Origin: Chrysomallon squamiferum
Lineage: Eukaryota; Mollusca; Gastropoda; Neomphalida; Peltospiridae
Assembly (NCBI GenBank): GCA_012295275.1
Contig: CM022670.1
Location: 28,606,381 to 28,670,380, forward strand
Direction: 5' to 3'
DNA: 64,000 bases
Positions 1-14,000 of this stretch are shown here, in pieces. The position numbers and the translations under genes are program-made. The notes beneath the pieces are model-generated. The model saw only the letters and a list, made by a program, of their open reading frames with translations, had not been told where the DNA came from and searched no databases. The stretch's first letter is position 1; each line of letters starts with the position of its first letter.

Positions 1-1252
1 CTGTTTAATTTATTATTTATTATTTTCTGTCACAGTAATCGACAGTGTCCAACGAACCGTTCATCTGTGAAAGTAAAGGCTGTTCGAGATAATCCGATTT
101 TTCACTTTAACTGTCTGAACAGGAATTGCTAAAATAGTGACGTGATCATCACAGCAAACAATGTCCGTTTTCGATTTAGAAACTTCAGTTGTCTGCCCAT
201 GATAATGATAACGCCATTATTTTGAGGGATAAGTTACAGTTAGAGTAATAATTTCACTCATTCACCAACTCAGAATTAGAGTAATGCAAATTGGACAGTG
301 CATCGGACCCAAAATAGTAGATTACATGGCCTAATTTCCGATTAATAAAAAAAATAAAATAAAATAAAAAATGCAAACTCGCCTTTATAATATCAATATA
401 AATTTTTCGCGGAATACCAATATATATCTCATTGTATTGAATTTTTCAAATATGATAAATTATGATAAAGTTACCGACAAAGTAATGTTTAAAACCTGAG
501 CACTGTTCACTATTAATTGTGATAAATGACCCAATCAATGACGAAACAAAAACAAATAAGGGAGATATCCGGAAGTCAGAGCTAATGGTCAGAACGACTC
601 AGTGGAATGGTGTGCTAGTTTATATTTTACTTCTTTGTTGAAATCTTTCATCTTCTCAGTCAGCTCTGGTTAGGAGCAGTTAGTGGGATCGAATCTAAGT
701 ATAACTACTAACTAACAGCCGATGTCTAGCTAGAATAAAATACATATTTTGTCTAGCTATCTATCTATATGTCTAAGTGTCTGTCTGTCTATCTAGCTTT
801 CATATTAAATTCGATCTGGTGATTATGTTCAAGATTATTGACAAACGCAGTAACATTAAATTAACATCAGTGAATAAGTAGTTAAATATTTGATTTCCGT
901 AACACATGTTTTTAGCTGTCGACAATTATTTGTATAATGATATTATGAGAGACAAAACACAAGCTGTCACTTGATTGGTTAGTCTTATACATTAGCAGCG
1001 AGAGATGTTTTACATGAACCTTGCCATAAACAGTAAAGAACAATCAATATGGAGACACTGACTGGTTCTGAATATTAAATTGTTCACAAACCGCCAACTG
1101 TTACTCACTTTTCTATCCCAGTAACTATCTCCTTATCTTTTATTATTTTTATATGTATCTCATTCTTTTTTGCTTTATCTCTTATATATATATATATCAA
1201 ACCCGAAGAAAATATATATCAGAGAGTGGTGATCAAAGAGCGAAAAAGGAAA

Positions 1253-1255
<3 letters not shown>

Positions 1256-1347
<92 letters not shown>
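1256..1347. repeat. (GA)n microsatellite, about 92 bp
   Basis: An essentially pure AG dinucleotide run. It keeps all six frames open, producing Arg-Glu and Ser-Leu pseudo-proteins that are not genes. Confidence 0.97.
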
Positions 1348-1349
<2 letters not shown>

Positions 1350-2202
1350 GCCATAGACATATCACACACAGAGGAAGAAATAATAATAAATCTGATATAC
1401 TCACCTATATTATACACATGCTGACGACTGGCAGTCGCAGACAGTTGAAACAGCAAACACACACAGATCGTTACACGTGAACCACCAAAATATTTTATCT
1501 CCATATTTTCACGGGTTCGATGAACTGTTTGAAACTCTTGATAAACTCATTCTCTGAACCCAGTAACACACGTTACTCCTATATTCCATTCTGGAGTTTC
1601 ACACCCCCACGTGTTACGCAAAAACCTCTGTGTATATCAACGCATCATGAAGTATCGTTACAGCTGTAACTGTTTTGTCCATAGTTAATCACGACAGCGG
1701 GCTAGGATTAAAACATCAGAACGTGAACACACTTCTCGCTGCCGGCGCTGGCCTATCCCGCTCTCTTATGCCAGCATCGCTACCCCATTGAATCATTTCG
1801 CCACTGGTTCCTCGCATTGATTTCCATCGTGGTGGGAAATAACGGATTTGTTATCGAGTCATTCTCGAAGTGTGTACATAGCGTAAACTGGACATGATAA
1901 CTGTTTTTAAAACTGTACGTTAACTGTGTGTGTGTCGTATTCACGAAACAAATACAATTCGTAATGGAATTCTAGACTGAATAATTATATGGGATTTATC
2001 ATTAGTCTAGAAAATGTGATGAACACTTTTTTGTTATTTTTTTTTATTCGTCTCTAAATATGGAAAGGATGATGTTAAAAGGTGTGTAAGGTTTTGTGAG
2101 ATAACATACGTGATGATGAAAATGACGTAGCGATGAGTAAGATAGATACGCACACACATACACAGAAACACACATTATATATATATATCACTTCATATAA
2201 AC

Positions 2203-2205
<3 letters not shown>

Positions 2206-2299
<94 letters not shown>
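2206..2299. repeat. (GA)n microsatellite, about 94 bp
   Basis: Pure AG dinucleotide run, preceded by short CA and TA tracts. Confidence 0.97.
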
Positions 2300-2301
<2 letters not shown>

Positions 2302-3231
2302 ATATTCAATCTTTTTTCTTTTTCTTTTATAAGTAAACTTAATTTACTTTTATTCTAGTAAATTTAAGCAAACAATGAAAAGAAACAATCCGCTGAAAAT
2401 AATTATAACATTCATATATGTATATACCATATTAAATTAAACATATTAATCTAAATTGAATAGTAATTACCAGAGCACTGCCTGCAAAATAGATAATGAA
2501 TAAATGAATAAATAAATAAATAAATAAATGTAAAGCAATAGTATAGTATGAGACTTAATTTAAATTTTATGATTTATTCTTCTCCATAAGATCAAGGTAC
2601 ACATTTTACATTTGGTAATCAAAGAAACGATTATTTCTAAAAGAACTGATTTCTTTCTTATAAGTATATTTTCCGAAGGTGTGTCCAGGCGCATATTCCT
2701 TTCCGTCACAAACACGTCTACAGGAGTCCTATGCCGTGATAATGAGACTGAGTTTTTGTATTTTAGATTATTACAGCATGGTTGCTAGAACATGAGTCAA
2801 ATCTTTACGTTATACTGGAAATAGTGAATGAATATTTATTAAAATCCCAGCACGAAAAGTGCACAGCCACTGGGTGTCAGACGGAGCTAGCTGTAGACGT
2901 AGTCGCCACCGTTTTGGTTTTCTTTTTAGATGAATATTTTTCCTGATCTTCGTTCCTCGAGTTTTTTTTATTACAACAAAATATTTTGGAACATTTTACC
3001 TGCAACACTAAACATTTACCGCAAACCGCATTGTGTTGCGTCATATATATATATATATACACACACACATACATATATATATATTTGAGTTTTAGACCCA
3101 GGTATGTTTTATTATACCTGGCCTATATTTGCAAACAGTGTTAAACTTTGTATAGATTAAAGTCTTTTTTTCGGATGGTTGTGATGATAAATTGAAATAA
3201 TGCTATATTTAAATAAATATATTAATTAGTA

Positions 3232-3236
<5 letters not shown>

Positions 3237-3298
<62 letters not shown>

Positions 3299-3330
3299 CA
3301 TACATACATACATACATACATACATACATA
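3237..3330. repeat. Compound (TA)n-(CATA)n microsatellite
   Basis: About 58 bp of alternating TA passes directly into about nine CATA tetramers ending at 3330. Confidence 0.95.
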
Positions 3331-3504
3331 AAGGTAAGAAAAAAATAAAAAATAAAATAAAGACAACTATAACGTAACAAAATGCGTATTAATAATAATA
3401 AAAATAATAATAACCGAAATAAATAGAATAAAAAATAATTAATAATTTAAAAATAAAATACTTTTTTTTATAATGAATGATTAAGGTACCTCCAGTAAAC
3501 TGTT

Positions 3505-3774
3505 TTGCTTGTTAACTATTTAGGTCAGTCTTTCTTGAAAGCAGATAAAACTTTAAAAATCATCACACGTTTGATAACTGCTTATTTTTTATGTCTTGAT
3601 TACACTATAGTACATTACAATTTGCACAAAAGCATGAGTCTTGGGTATTCTCCCTTTTATTTATTTATTGGCAGAATATTTCCTTTACTAACAAAAATTA
3701 TCCAGAAGTCAGCATTAGAAAAACTCGTTAAAAACAAACTGAAGTCTGGACGAATTTGGGTACTTCTATGTTAA
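3505..3774 (+). mobile_element. Possible Ty3/gypsy integrase fragment (relic)
   Basis: The plus-strand frame of 89 codons contains SLGYSPFYLFIGRIFPLL at 3637-3690. This resembles the segment just after the integrase core of Ty3/gypsy and related elements (typically ...TGYSPF.L.FGR.P.LP). The preceding residues (AYFLCLDYTIVHYNLHKS) fit the A-Y-N...H.S part loosely. Only about 50 residues look homologous. No LTR, protease or reverse transcriptase is visible nearby, so this would be an isolated decayed fragment. Confidence 0.4.
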
Positions 3775-4117
3775 ATAGATAAATAAATAAATAAATCAAT
3801 CAATAAATAATATATCTGAGGTAGACTTTAAGACAAATACTGTAATACACAAAAGCACAGACTTAAAAAAAACAAATATAACAGTTGAAATATTTTATTG
3901 AAATAGAACTTTATTTTAAATAAATATAAAGAACATCATATATAAAAATTTTAAATAACAATCAAATTAGCTCATAATAAATGTATTAAATTTAAATTGT
4001 ATATAATGGAATGTATGGACGGAATATTCAGTTTAATAAATATACACCCAATAATATAAAATATATAAAGCATTAACAAATGAGTATTTTTAAAGAAAAA
4101 AGTCTCATCACAGCTCT

Positions 4118-4163
4118 GTATGTATGTATGTATGTATGTATGTATGTATGTATGTATGTATGT
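4118..4163. repeat. (GTAT)n microsatellite
   Basis: About eleven GTAT tetramers. Confidence 0.93.
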
Positions 4164-5003
4164 ATAACCATCATTTTGTGATTGTATTTTATAATAGTAT
4201 TTTGTGAAAATTAATCAGACCATTTTCTCTGGTGTATAAAGATAATAATATAATTAAATATCTAACATATCACACTAAACCCAACCCAAACATATAAATA
4301 AAAAAATAAAAAATACAACAAAAAAACCCACCAACAACAAAAAAACAACAATAACAACAACAAAATAAGAGAAAAAAAAAAGTGAATAATTTATATGTAT
4401 ATACTTTAACAATTATTTAATGTATAAAGACTTCATAAATAATTTTTTTTTATCACAGATAAAGTAAATTGAATTATGACATGATTTATAAATAGACAGA
4501 TCAGAGATATAAGTGAATCACTGTAAAATGTCGCACACAAATATGCATAATCAGACTCAGTCTTTTAAGGATTTGTGACAACTTAAATGACACTACCAGT
4601 GATAAAGGAAAAAAATGTATAAATGCACCTTGCCTATCTTTATCTACATTTTACTCTTTTTTCATAGAAATAATAATAGGCAAATATTTTACTATCTGGC
4701 ATTCATAAAACTGTTAACTCATAACAATAAGAAAATAAGAAAAATAAAAAGGAAAAAAAGAAAGATCATATATGTGATATATGTGTGTATGTATATATAT
4801 ATATATATATAAATAAAAATAAATAAATACATATATAACTAAACAATAAACATATAATATACATTTGTGTTTAGACACACAGACAATAAATTTACATAGG
4901 TACAAAGCCAAGAATCTAGTGATTTGGAATGTCTGCAGACTAACATCAAAAGAGGCATTTTACCTTTGAATTACATTTCAAACAATTTTTTTTATTTTTT
5001 TCG

Positions 5004-5280
5004 TCATTTTGGTATGATGGCTATGATTCCTTCATGACCGTCTCGCATGAAGACTCGCAAACCACCCTGACCAAGATGAGCATCTACTGCAGCAGCATCA
5101 TCACTGGCTGATAAGCAGACGGGTAGGAAGCATCGTGGTCCTGGACCAAGGAATGGCAGAACAGCAAGAATCTGTCCACTGTACGAGAGTTGAAAGATGT
5201 GTTCTCTGTAGTATTCTGTTATATTCTTCTGCATTGTACATGATACCAAGAAACTAGCTGAAGATAGACAATTATTATTA

Positions 5281-5315
<35 letters not shown>

Positions 5316-5705
5316 GTTGTTATTGTTTTGTATTGTTTTTTGAGTTTACACTATGGTAATGTGTATATACACGTTTGAAATGAATTGATATATGTATATG
5401 TGTGTGTTTTATAAAAGTACTACAGAAAATTTGATAAGAGAAACATTACATATTTACTTACTTTCACCCAAGAAACAGACTTCTCTTGGTACACCATCAA
5501 CTTCCTGACACATCAACAGTTGCACAGTCTGACCAATGTCCATAATAATGAGGTGTTTGTTTGATGAGAGGGCAACACGAGTTTGATGGTTAGGTTCTTT
5601 GCTTATCACTTTATATCCTATCACTTCTATCTCAGTCACATCAATACTATCACCTTTATCACTCAGTTCCAGAGAACATCTGATAGTAGAAATTAAGTAA
5701 TAATG

Positions 5706-5767
<62 letters not shown>

Positions 5768-6409
5768 CATCAACATCATCATCATCATCATACTATTAAT
5801 ATTTATGATGATGATAGTAAGATGATGAAGAAGAAAAAGAAAAAGAAAGAAGAGTGTTCTGTTTTAGTAATATTGGAAATATATTTATACTTATGCATGT
5901 GCAAATTTGTGTGAATTTGATTTGTACATAAATAATAAATATTACATGGTATATTTAAATTCTTCTTAATATTAAGGTTTTACTAATATCAGAATACTGT
6001 ATGAAAATGATTATAAAGATTATACAGTTATCTCCCCTTAATAAATCTTTAATTTCTTCTTCAATGCATTAGATAATTATACATATAAGCATTTGAGCCC
6101 TTAAGCCCTTCAAACTCACACTAACTTGCTGAGATTGTTAGTGTGCATACAGATACAATCCAGAAACACTAATATGATGTCATTTACCCAGTACACCTCA
6201 CTCCAATGTGACATCTCTCCAGTGAATGAGGATGGAGAATGAACAATCCATGTCCTGTAACTACCATCAACTTATCAGCCAATATGGACAGTTGGACAAT
6301 TTCTGGCATCTTCTCACTGTACACACATTCAGTGAGATCATTACATATCACACTATATAAAAAAAAATAATAATAAAAGATATATATAAGTATGTATGTA
6401 TGTAGTCCA

Positions 6410-6452
<43 letters not shown>

Positions 6453-7251
6453 TCTGAATTATTAATGTAAATAATAAAAAAGTATGACTGAAATGACTAA
6501 AGATCTAAATATACCTGAAAATATGTAATAACAATTAAGAACTGCTAACATATTGAGAATATGTAGTAATAGTTGTTATCACTGTGTTTTTTATTTCCAC
6601 TTTACCCATAATCATATAATACAGAATCTCCAGTGTTTCATATAATATTCAAGACAAAGTGCTCAGTTTTATCTACTTCTGCTCAAATATCTATCACTGG
6701 GTAGTGATACTCAAATCAGCAATGAAGAAATAAAACTGAACATTATAGGTTAAATTATAATAATTTGATTTCATATATTTCACTTATTTAAACTTCACCT
6801 GAATTTGTCACATGAAACTCCGTATAGTTTTCTTCCCAACACAATAGGAGTTTTTGTGTTTGTCAGAGGAGTAAAAATCTCATCTGTTTTTGAGAAAGTT
6901 TTCAGCAGGTTGCCTTTCTGTCCATAGATGTGGTAAACACTAAAATAGTGTTAGTGAACATTAAAATTAAAATAATGATGATTATGACAATATCAATAAC
7001 AACAATAACAATAATAATAGTAATAACAATAATACTAACATTAATACTACTAATAAATACTACTAATACTACTACTAAGTAATAAATAACAATTAATAAT
7101 AATACATAAAACAGGTTAAAACTTCACTTATATTTAAAATGTTTGTTTAAATTTCATTAATCATCAAAACAAAAAAAGAAGAAAAAAGAGTAAAATAGTA
7201 AATAACCCTATCAGTACAAGTGACATTTTGTTTTAATCATTACACCTATAA

Positions 7252-7282
<31 letters not shown>

Positions 7283-7309
7283 AAATTAAAAAAATAATAA
7301 TAAATTTAA

Positions 7310-7355
<46 letters not shown>

Positions 7356-9272
7356 TTATATATATATATTTTACAAACATTTTTAAAATAACCTAAGAAA
7401 GAAAATGAAAAACAGAATTTTACTTACTTATTTCCATTAACTTGAACAAACTGCCACATTATCTCTGGAGTCTGAAAATGCTCTGTAAATCTAAATATGG
7501 ATGTTGAATTCATGAAATTATCTTTAAGAAACACTACATTGTGATCTGTGATGATCTTGGGATTCAGAAAATTCTCTCTGCTTGAACAGTCAATGAACTG
7601 AAACAAAACACAAGTCAAATCTCAGTTTAAAAACATATCCAAGGCAGATCTAATGAAGATAATAATAATAATAAAAAAAATTAATAATGTAAAAATTTAT
7701 TTACATTTATTTTTAAGATAATTATAAGAATGTTAAAATACCTTTAAAATTATTAGTAAGATAATTACAAAATGCACAATTATTTGTAAAAAACAAAAAA
7801 TGTTAAAATATCTTTACAAATATTTTTATTATAATTATAAAATACTTAAAATTACTGACAAGATAATTACAGATAAAAATATCTTTACAATTATTTGTAA
7901 AATAATTACAAAAGGTAAAATATCTTTACATTTCAACTGATTATAAAAAAATCTTAGTACTTGTCACTACAGTTACAAAGGATAAAATATTTTTATACTT
8001 GTAAGATAATTACAAAAAGGTAAAATATCTTAGTAAAGAAGGGCTAGGAGGTATAGGGTAGAAGTGATTGAAGAATGATATTATTACCATGTGCTAGGAA
8101 TAAACAAAGAAGACGCAGTTTCAGATCAAAGGCCATTAATAAAAGGCACCCATACATAATAAAAAGATTAAAGTATATATAAAAAAACATTGTTACACTG
8201 GCATTTTCAAAGAGGACAATTATGAAGCATAATTAAAGACTCTACAGTTTAAAAATTAGACCAAACCATAAACCAAACTAAGCCACCATCCCCCAAGTAT
8301 TGCCACCTTCACTACTAATTAACTAGGATCTTGTCATGTCAGTGGCCAGATTGCAATCTCTTGCTCTCTCAGAACTTTCCTCCTGAGGCAGCAGTTGCCA
8401 TGCACAGCCATGTTACTTGACCACACAGTTCCCAGTACTAATAAAGCTCCCAACAAGAAGCAGTAATGTTAACTAATTTTGTTAGCACTTACTTCTCTCA
8501 GATTACTTTATGAATTAATAAACATTAAATACTGGCCTTCATGGAATAGGAAATAATGATTATTATTTTTCTGATATACAACTTTATATTTGTAAACAAT
8601 TTTAAAATATTTTTGATACATGTAAGACAACTACAAAATACTTACAACAATAATGTCAGATTCTGAATTGTTTTTACATCTCAGGAAAAGTGTGTTGTCG
8701 TAGGCGTAGTAAGTCTGAATGTCTGCAGTAAACGTTTTACGTTCTAACGTGAATTTTCTCTTTCCTATTCTTAACCTGTTCATAAAGCACCTCTTTTTTT
8801 TGTCTGATAGTGTTTTGTCTGATAAAGAAGCTTTCAGCTTTTCTAAATCCACCATTTCCTTTAAGACATTTTGAACATCCTGTTACAATTGAAAATTGGT
8901 TTTGTTTAGTGTGACTTTTGATTTTGTTATCATTCAGAATTTTTTAAAATTTGTTTGTATTATCTTGTTGTGTTGTTGAACTTTTTGTATTTTATTTGTT
9001 GTTTTGTTTATATTTTACAGATTATGGAAACCTTTGGACTGCATTTTATTGTAACTGTTATTATTGCATGTATTTTGCAATGTGTTTTTTTTTCTAAGAT
9101 GAAACCAGATTTCAATGTTATTGGGTTCAAGTATTACTAATTTCATTATTTGTATTTTCTAAATGCTGGAAATAGGTTTTAGAATTTAACTAAATACTAA
9201 TGCTGTAAATATTTCACATGAAAACAATTTAATAAGTTATAAAAATATAATTAAGATAATAAAGAAAGACAT

Positions 9273-9315
<43 letters not shown>

Positions 9316-10478
9316 CAACAGCAACAACAACAACAACTGTTACACAGAATTTGAACATATCATTAAGTCATTTCAGCTGTGTTAAACTTCAGAACAGTAA
9401 TATCTTGTGAATGAGAATTTAAAATTTGTTTATTTGAATCACAAAGGATTTTGTTTATCACATTTTTCAAATTTACATTTATATTGTTATTTTGATATCA
9501 GTGGATCATTCCATTTAAACACAATTTAATTCTCCTGATTTCATGCTGCATTAATAAATAAATATACAAAATGTTTGCAAATCTCTTTTGAAGCAAGACA
9601 CAATCTATTCAAACACTTTGGGCCTCAGAGCCAAACAAGTCTACAAACTGTGTGAATCAACACAAAGCAAAATTAAATGTAACTTTGTTTAATAATAAAT
9701 AAATAAAATAAATCAGAAAATAAAACTCACAGAGCTCCAGAATCTCCAACCTTTTTCAAAACATGTCTGCAAAGCTTTGAGTCTTGCTGTTAGCATATGA
9801 TCAGCATCAGTAAAACATATTTTCAAATAGTTTGTCATGAAAGTCCTTTCTTTATCAGCCATATATTTCTGTATTTCCATCTGAAAATAATTCATATAAA
9901 GCCCCTTTAAATACATGAAAACAAAAAAATATATATATAAGAATTCCAAATTTAGTGTTAAAAATATATTTGAAAAAGATTTGAAATATAATTCACAGAA
10001 AATAAAAATTAGTGTTGAAAATTAAATGCTCTCTCTGGTTTTCATGGTTACCAGTGATGAACCAGGAAAAAGATTAATGTTTTTTTATTTGTTTTAATTA
10101 ATTACAATAAACAAACAGACACAAGCACGCAGATACACACATACAGAAAGTTAAAAGTTAAAATAACAATAATAATATAAAAAATTCATTCTGAACAAGC
10201 TTTAAATATTAAAAAAAAAAAAAAAAAAAATAATAATAATAAAATAAATAAATAAAAAAGAAATAAAGAAAAAAAGAAACTAACTTGATAAGAGGCTTTT
10301 TTGATGTGAGAAAACAGATTGAGTTTTGCCTTCTGGTGTTCTGGTCCTGTCCAGTAGAGAGTCACAAACTGTGCAGTTGGTGTACATTCTATCAGTGCTG
10401 AGTGACCACAGAGAACATGTACTTGCTTACCTGCTTTATCCTTGTACAGCTCCACCATAGTGGGAGTCACAAAATTAT
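5004..10478 (-). CDS. Same gene, C-terminal half (8 coding exons, propeller-like)
   Basis: Coding exons on the minus strand: 10478-10285, 9880-9731, 8879-8646, 7597-7428, 6939-6799, 6352-6188, 5679-5462 and 5257-5004. All have AG/GT borders and all seven junctions keep phase. The frame ends in a TGA at 5006-5004. This gives 507 residues after a split first codon. The first exon needs one base from upstream, which the exon ending at 11069 supplies exactly. If it were a separate gene, the first ATG would be at 10458 (501 aa). The early part is helical and mixed. The later part has repeated hydrophobic strand pairs such as LSILADKLMVVTGHGLFILH and RVALSSNKHLIIMDIG, as in a beta-propeller, and ends RVFMRDGHEGIIAIIPK. 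No WD signature is clear enough to name a family. A separate-gene reading would lack any visible 5' exon or promoter in the 590 bp upstream. Confidence 0.78.
5276..5315. repeat. (TTA)n microsatellite in an intron
   Basis: Thirteen near-perfect trinucleotides just upstream of the last coding exon of the large gene. Confidence 0.9.
5701..5766. repeat. (TAA)n microsatellite in an intron
   Basis: About 22 TAA units followed by CAT/ATG trinucleotides to about 5790, in the intron between the exons at 6188 and 5679. Confidence 0.92.
6414..6449. repeat. (GT)n microsatellite in an intron
   Basis: About 18 GT dinucleotides upstream of the exon at 6352-6188. Confidence 0.93.
7252..7352. repeat. Poly(A) and (AAT)n tract in an intron
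   Basis: A 27-bp A run followed by about fourteen AAT units, just beyond the exon at 7597-7428. Oriented this way it could be the tail of a retroposed sequence, but no body is recognisable. Confidence 0.85.
8040..8470. other. Non-repetitive island within an intron
   Basis: This part of the intron between the exons at 8646 and 7597 is less AT-rich than its surroundings and has no simple repeats, splice-bounded open frame or transposon terminus that I recognise. It could be a dispersed element. Confidence 0.3.
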
Positions 10479-10529
10479 CTTAAAAACAAAATATTTATAC
10501 CAGATTAAAAAAAAAGGTTTTACACTGTT

Positions 10530-10560
<31 letters not shown>

Positions 10561-10855
10561 GAAATAATAATAAAAAATATTATTACTGCTACTAAAAAAT
10601 AATTTAGTGTTCCTTAGAGTTTAAATGATATTTATCTTAATTAAAGACACAATGAACTGCCACAGACATGAAATCATATTTTATTAACAATAAATAATCA
10701 TCTAAATAATAATGTAATAATGTCAGTAATAAAATCTGAGTAAATTAAAAGTGAAAATCAACAATAAAATGAAATTAGGTTAATAATCAACAAACAAAAA
10801 TTAAATCAAATTATATTATCTCACAAATTAAAAACTGTAAAAGATACAATTTCCA

Positions 10856-10890
10856 ATATTTTTTTATTCTATTTTTATTTTATTTTAATA
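10856..10890 (-). terminator. AATAAA cluster after the in-frame TGA
   Basis: On the minus strand this stretch contains three overlapping AATAAA-like hexamers, about 200 nt beyond the TGA at 11082. They could serve as polyadenylation signals for a short 666-residue isoform. Such hexamers are frequent by chance in AT-rich DNA, so this is weak support. Confidence 0.25.
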
Positions 10891-11068
10891 ATTTAATGTT
10901 CCCACAAAATTTGTGACAATATCAGGCTTATTTTTCTTTTTTTTTCTTTTTTTTATCTCAGTTAATAAGAATAATTTTGTGATGACTATCCATCCTTCTG
11001 ACACTCACATGATAAGGAGTAAAATTCTCTACTATGTAAAATAACAATGCATTATTAAATAAACTTAC

Positions 11069-14000
11069 ATTTATACTTTACTCATATGAACAATGAGTGC
11101 CATGGAAAGGTAACTCTAGAAAGCCGATCATAAACTCGAAAACTGAAAAAAAAACCCACGTAATTGTTTAATATTTTCAAAAATTATTCATTCATATTCC
11201 CAGTTAACAGTACTATTATCAACATTTATATACATTTTTTAGTTAGTTTTTAATACAAAATTCAAATAAAAACAAAAGTGAAGTAAATGATAAAGTGTGT
11301 GTTAGAAGAATGTTGTTACAAAGATGACATTTACCCAGTGTATGGGTCAAGTTTCAAATTTCTTATAGAAGGCAGCACCATCTGAAGGTCAGCTGACAGG
11401 AAGCCATCAGAGGTCATGTACAAATGTAGGTCAGGGTAGACAGACAGATCTCCATCATAGACATCTCTAAAACAAATATAACAAACATATAATAAAAAAT
11501 AAAATAAAATAAAATAAAATAAAATACTTACTGGCATCTGAATGATTATTATAATTATTTAATTTGAGGGCAGGAATTAACTACTGTGGTAAAGCACCAC
11601 TCTGATACATGACAAGTTACTGGAGTAGTCCTCCTTGTTATTCACACTGGATTAAATCCTAACCCAGCAAATGCAGGTTTATCAAAAGGCATTTTATTCC
11701 GATCTAAGACATTCTATATAGAAAATTCCTTCTTGCTAATAACTAAAAAAAAAAAAAAGTGAATTTCTGCAGCCAATGCTGGTTTATCAAAACAAAATGT
11801 TCCATCTAAGTGAAGGTGGAAAAAATGATTATCTTGCTGCTTATCAAAAAGAGTAATCCTTGGAATGGCAGCAGAGTATTTCTAAATATACAACTGCTCA
11901 TACATACATTGCTTTTGGTTACCATTGTAATTATAATAACTTTTGTGTTAAAGTAAATAACAAAGACTTGTTACATACAAAGAAGACACAATCCTCATAT
12001 GTCCCAGCTGAGTTCTCCAAGCAACAGTTAACAAATCTGGTGTCCCACTCCTCACTGTCTGCTCAAGTATGTTTGTCCAGGGCAACACATCCATGCCTTG
12101 TTGGACTTCAGAAGTTCTGAGTAATATACATATATATTTTGAGATAGAGACACATACTTTTAGCATTTTGGATGGTTTAAATTAAAAATACCTTTAATTA
12201 CATACATATTCCACTACCAAAAGATTTCGGTTACATTTTTATAAGAAATATATCTCCACTTTAAATATTAGGGATACATACATATGTGACAAATTTCTGT
12301 ATTCAGTTTCAGATTGAGATTCATTTCCAAGTAAAGCATGGATCAATGATAAATACATATGCAGTTGTTGTAGCTGTTGTTTGTCTTGCAGTGACAAAAG
12401 GCTTTTAGCTTCTTTTAGCAATTCTTTACTAGAAACATCTGAAAAAAAGAACATATTAAATAATAAAAGGAGAATTTTTGTAATTAAATTTTTTTAAATA
12501 ATATTTTTAAATATAAAAAAGAAAAGGCTATAGGAAATAATAAAACCTGGGTATCTGATAAATAATAATAATTACACAAATCTGAAAATTGCTGAGCATA
12601 CCAGATAGCAGATTCTGTTCTATTCACTGCACCACTGAGCTATGTCCCTAATGCATAAACATGTGCATATCTGTCTGTTATTGTGCACGTGCCTGTGTAC
12701 ATGTGTGTGCATGTATGCATATGTGTTTGTATGTGAGAATTTTAAAATTATTTTTAAATTTACCTTTTCGACTACCAGCATGAAAACAAAGCAAAGATTC
12801 AACAGCTCGAGATGCTAAACCTTGCAGATCTGTGTTTGCATATTTGAAAACACATCTCCACATGCTGGCTGCTTCCTTAGCTTTTAAATGAGTCATTGGT
12901 CTAAAAATAAAAATCATAATCTAATAAATTTGCAAGTTACAAAATACAGAATAACAACAACACAAATATGTATGATAAGCAAGCAATTTTGAGTGATGTA
13001 TATCATTTAGTGACTGGTATGTATAAAGTCTGCCCACCTTGTCCATGGATTTGACCATCCATAGTTTTTACCATACACTGAAAACAAAATATTCTTGAAT
13101 GCATTTGGTGCCATACAGTATGCTGTAAAATGTCTAATTAGTGCATTTCAAGATATGAAGACATAAACCTCAAATAATGTAATTTTATTTAAATGTTGTA
13201 AGCATCTGAAGGGATTCTACAAATGCATATCCACAGAGATAAGAAAGGCTGTCTGTATAAAACAGACCAGATTAAATAAAACATGACTCCATGAGAAGAT
13301 AATGCACATACCCTTGATCATACACATCAGCCATCAGAGCCCATTTTTGAGCCTTAATCTGCTTCACAACATCATCTACACTGACCCTGCTGACTGCAGC
13401 ATCAGCAGCCTGGGAGTAAAGAAGGCAGGCAACATCAGACTCACCATGCTGGGCATACATTCGAGCTGTTTCACTGAGCCAATATGCACGATGGGTGTCT
13501 GGAATTACCAAGTGATTATTAAAGGTAATTAAAATAAGCCTAGTATGTATGTATCACAAATAACTAAAAATATTGGAAAAGTAAGGATATGTTATATTTA
13601 ATATGTATAAAAGTAGGAAAAGGAAGCTTATATTACACTTAATGCTGTATTTATAATTAATTTGTATAATTAGTGGAAAAACAGGCATATAGTATTAAAA
13701 ATAGGCTAAGAATATAATAATCTGCATAAATAAATAAAAGAAAAGCTAGCATACATTACCCATAATATATGCTATGTTTATAATAATCTGTGTAAATAGG
13801 GGAAAAAAAAGCATGCATCATAATTACTATACACTAAATATTTAATAATATTTAATAATATTTAGTGACCTGTGAAAATACCATAATAGTAAGAATGTAA
13901 CGTATTTAATGTAGCCTATGATGTAAACCAGGTATAAAATAAACTGTATAAATGTACAATGGAAATCTGAAGGCAGCAAACAAGCACAGAATATACTTCA

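Larger units (their letters stand above)
1..5003. other. Intergenic, repeat-rich
   Basis: No gene is supported here. It contains two (GA)n tracts, a (TA)n-(CATA)n compound repeat, a (GTAT)n tract and one stretch resembling the end of a retrotransposon integrase (3.6 kb). The rest is AT-rich sequence without recognisable structure. Confidence 0.6.

Noticed and set aside
1175-1504. Open frames over (GA)n and similar tracts (Ser-Leu or Arg-Glu repeats), also at 2.1, 30.4, 34.7, 47.0, 49.5 and 56.6 kb
   Set aside because: The frames exist only because dinucleotide repeats lack stop codons; no splice sites or homology support them.
13021-13080. Possible extra exon between the exons at 13312 and 12900
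   Set aside because: The flanking exons already join in phase and this stretch has no matching acceptor and donor pair.
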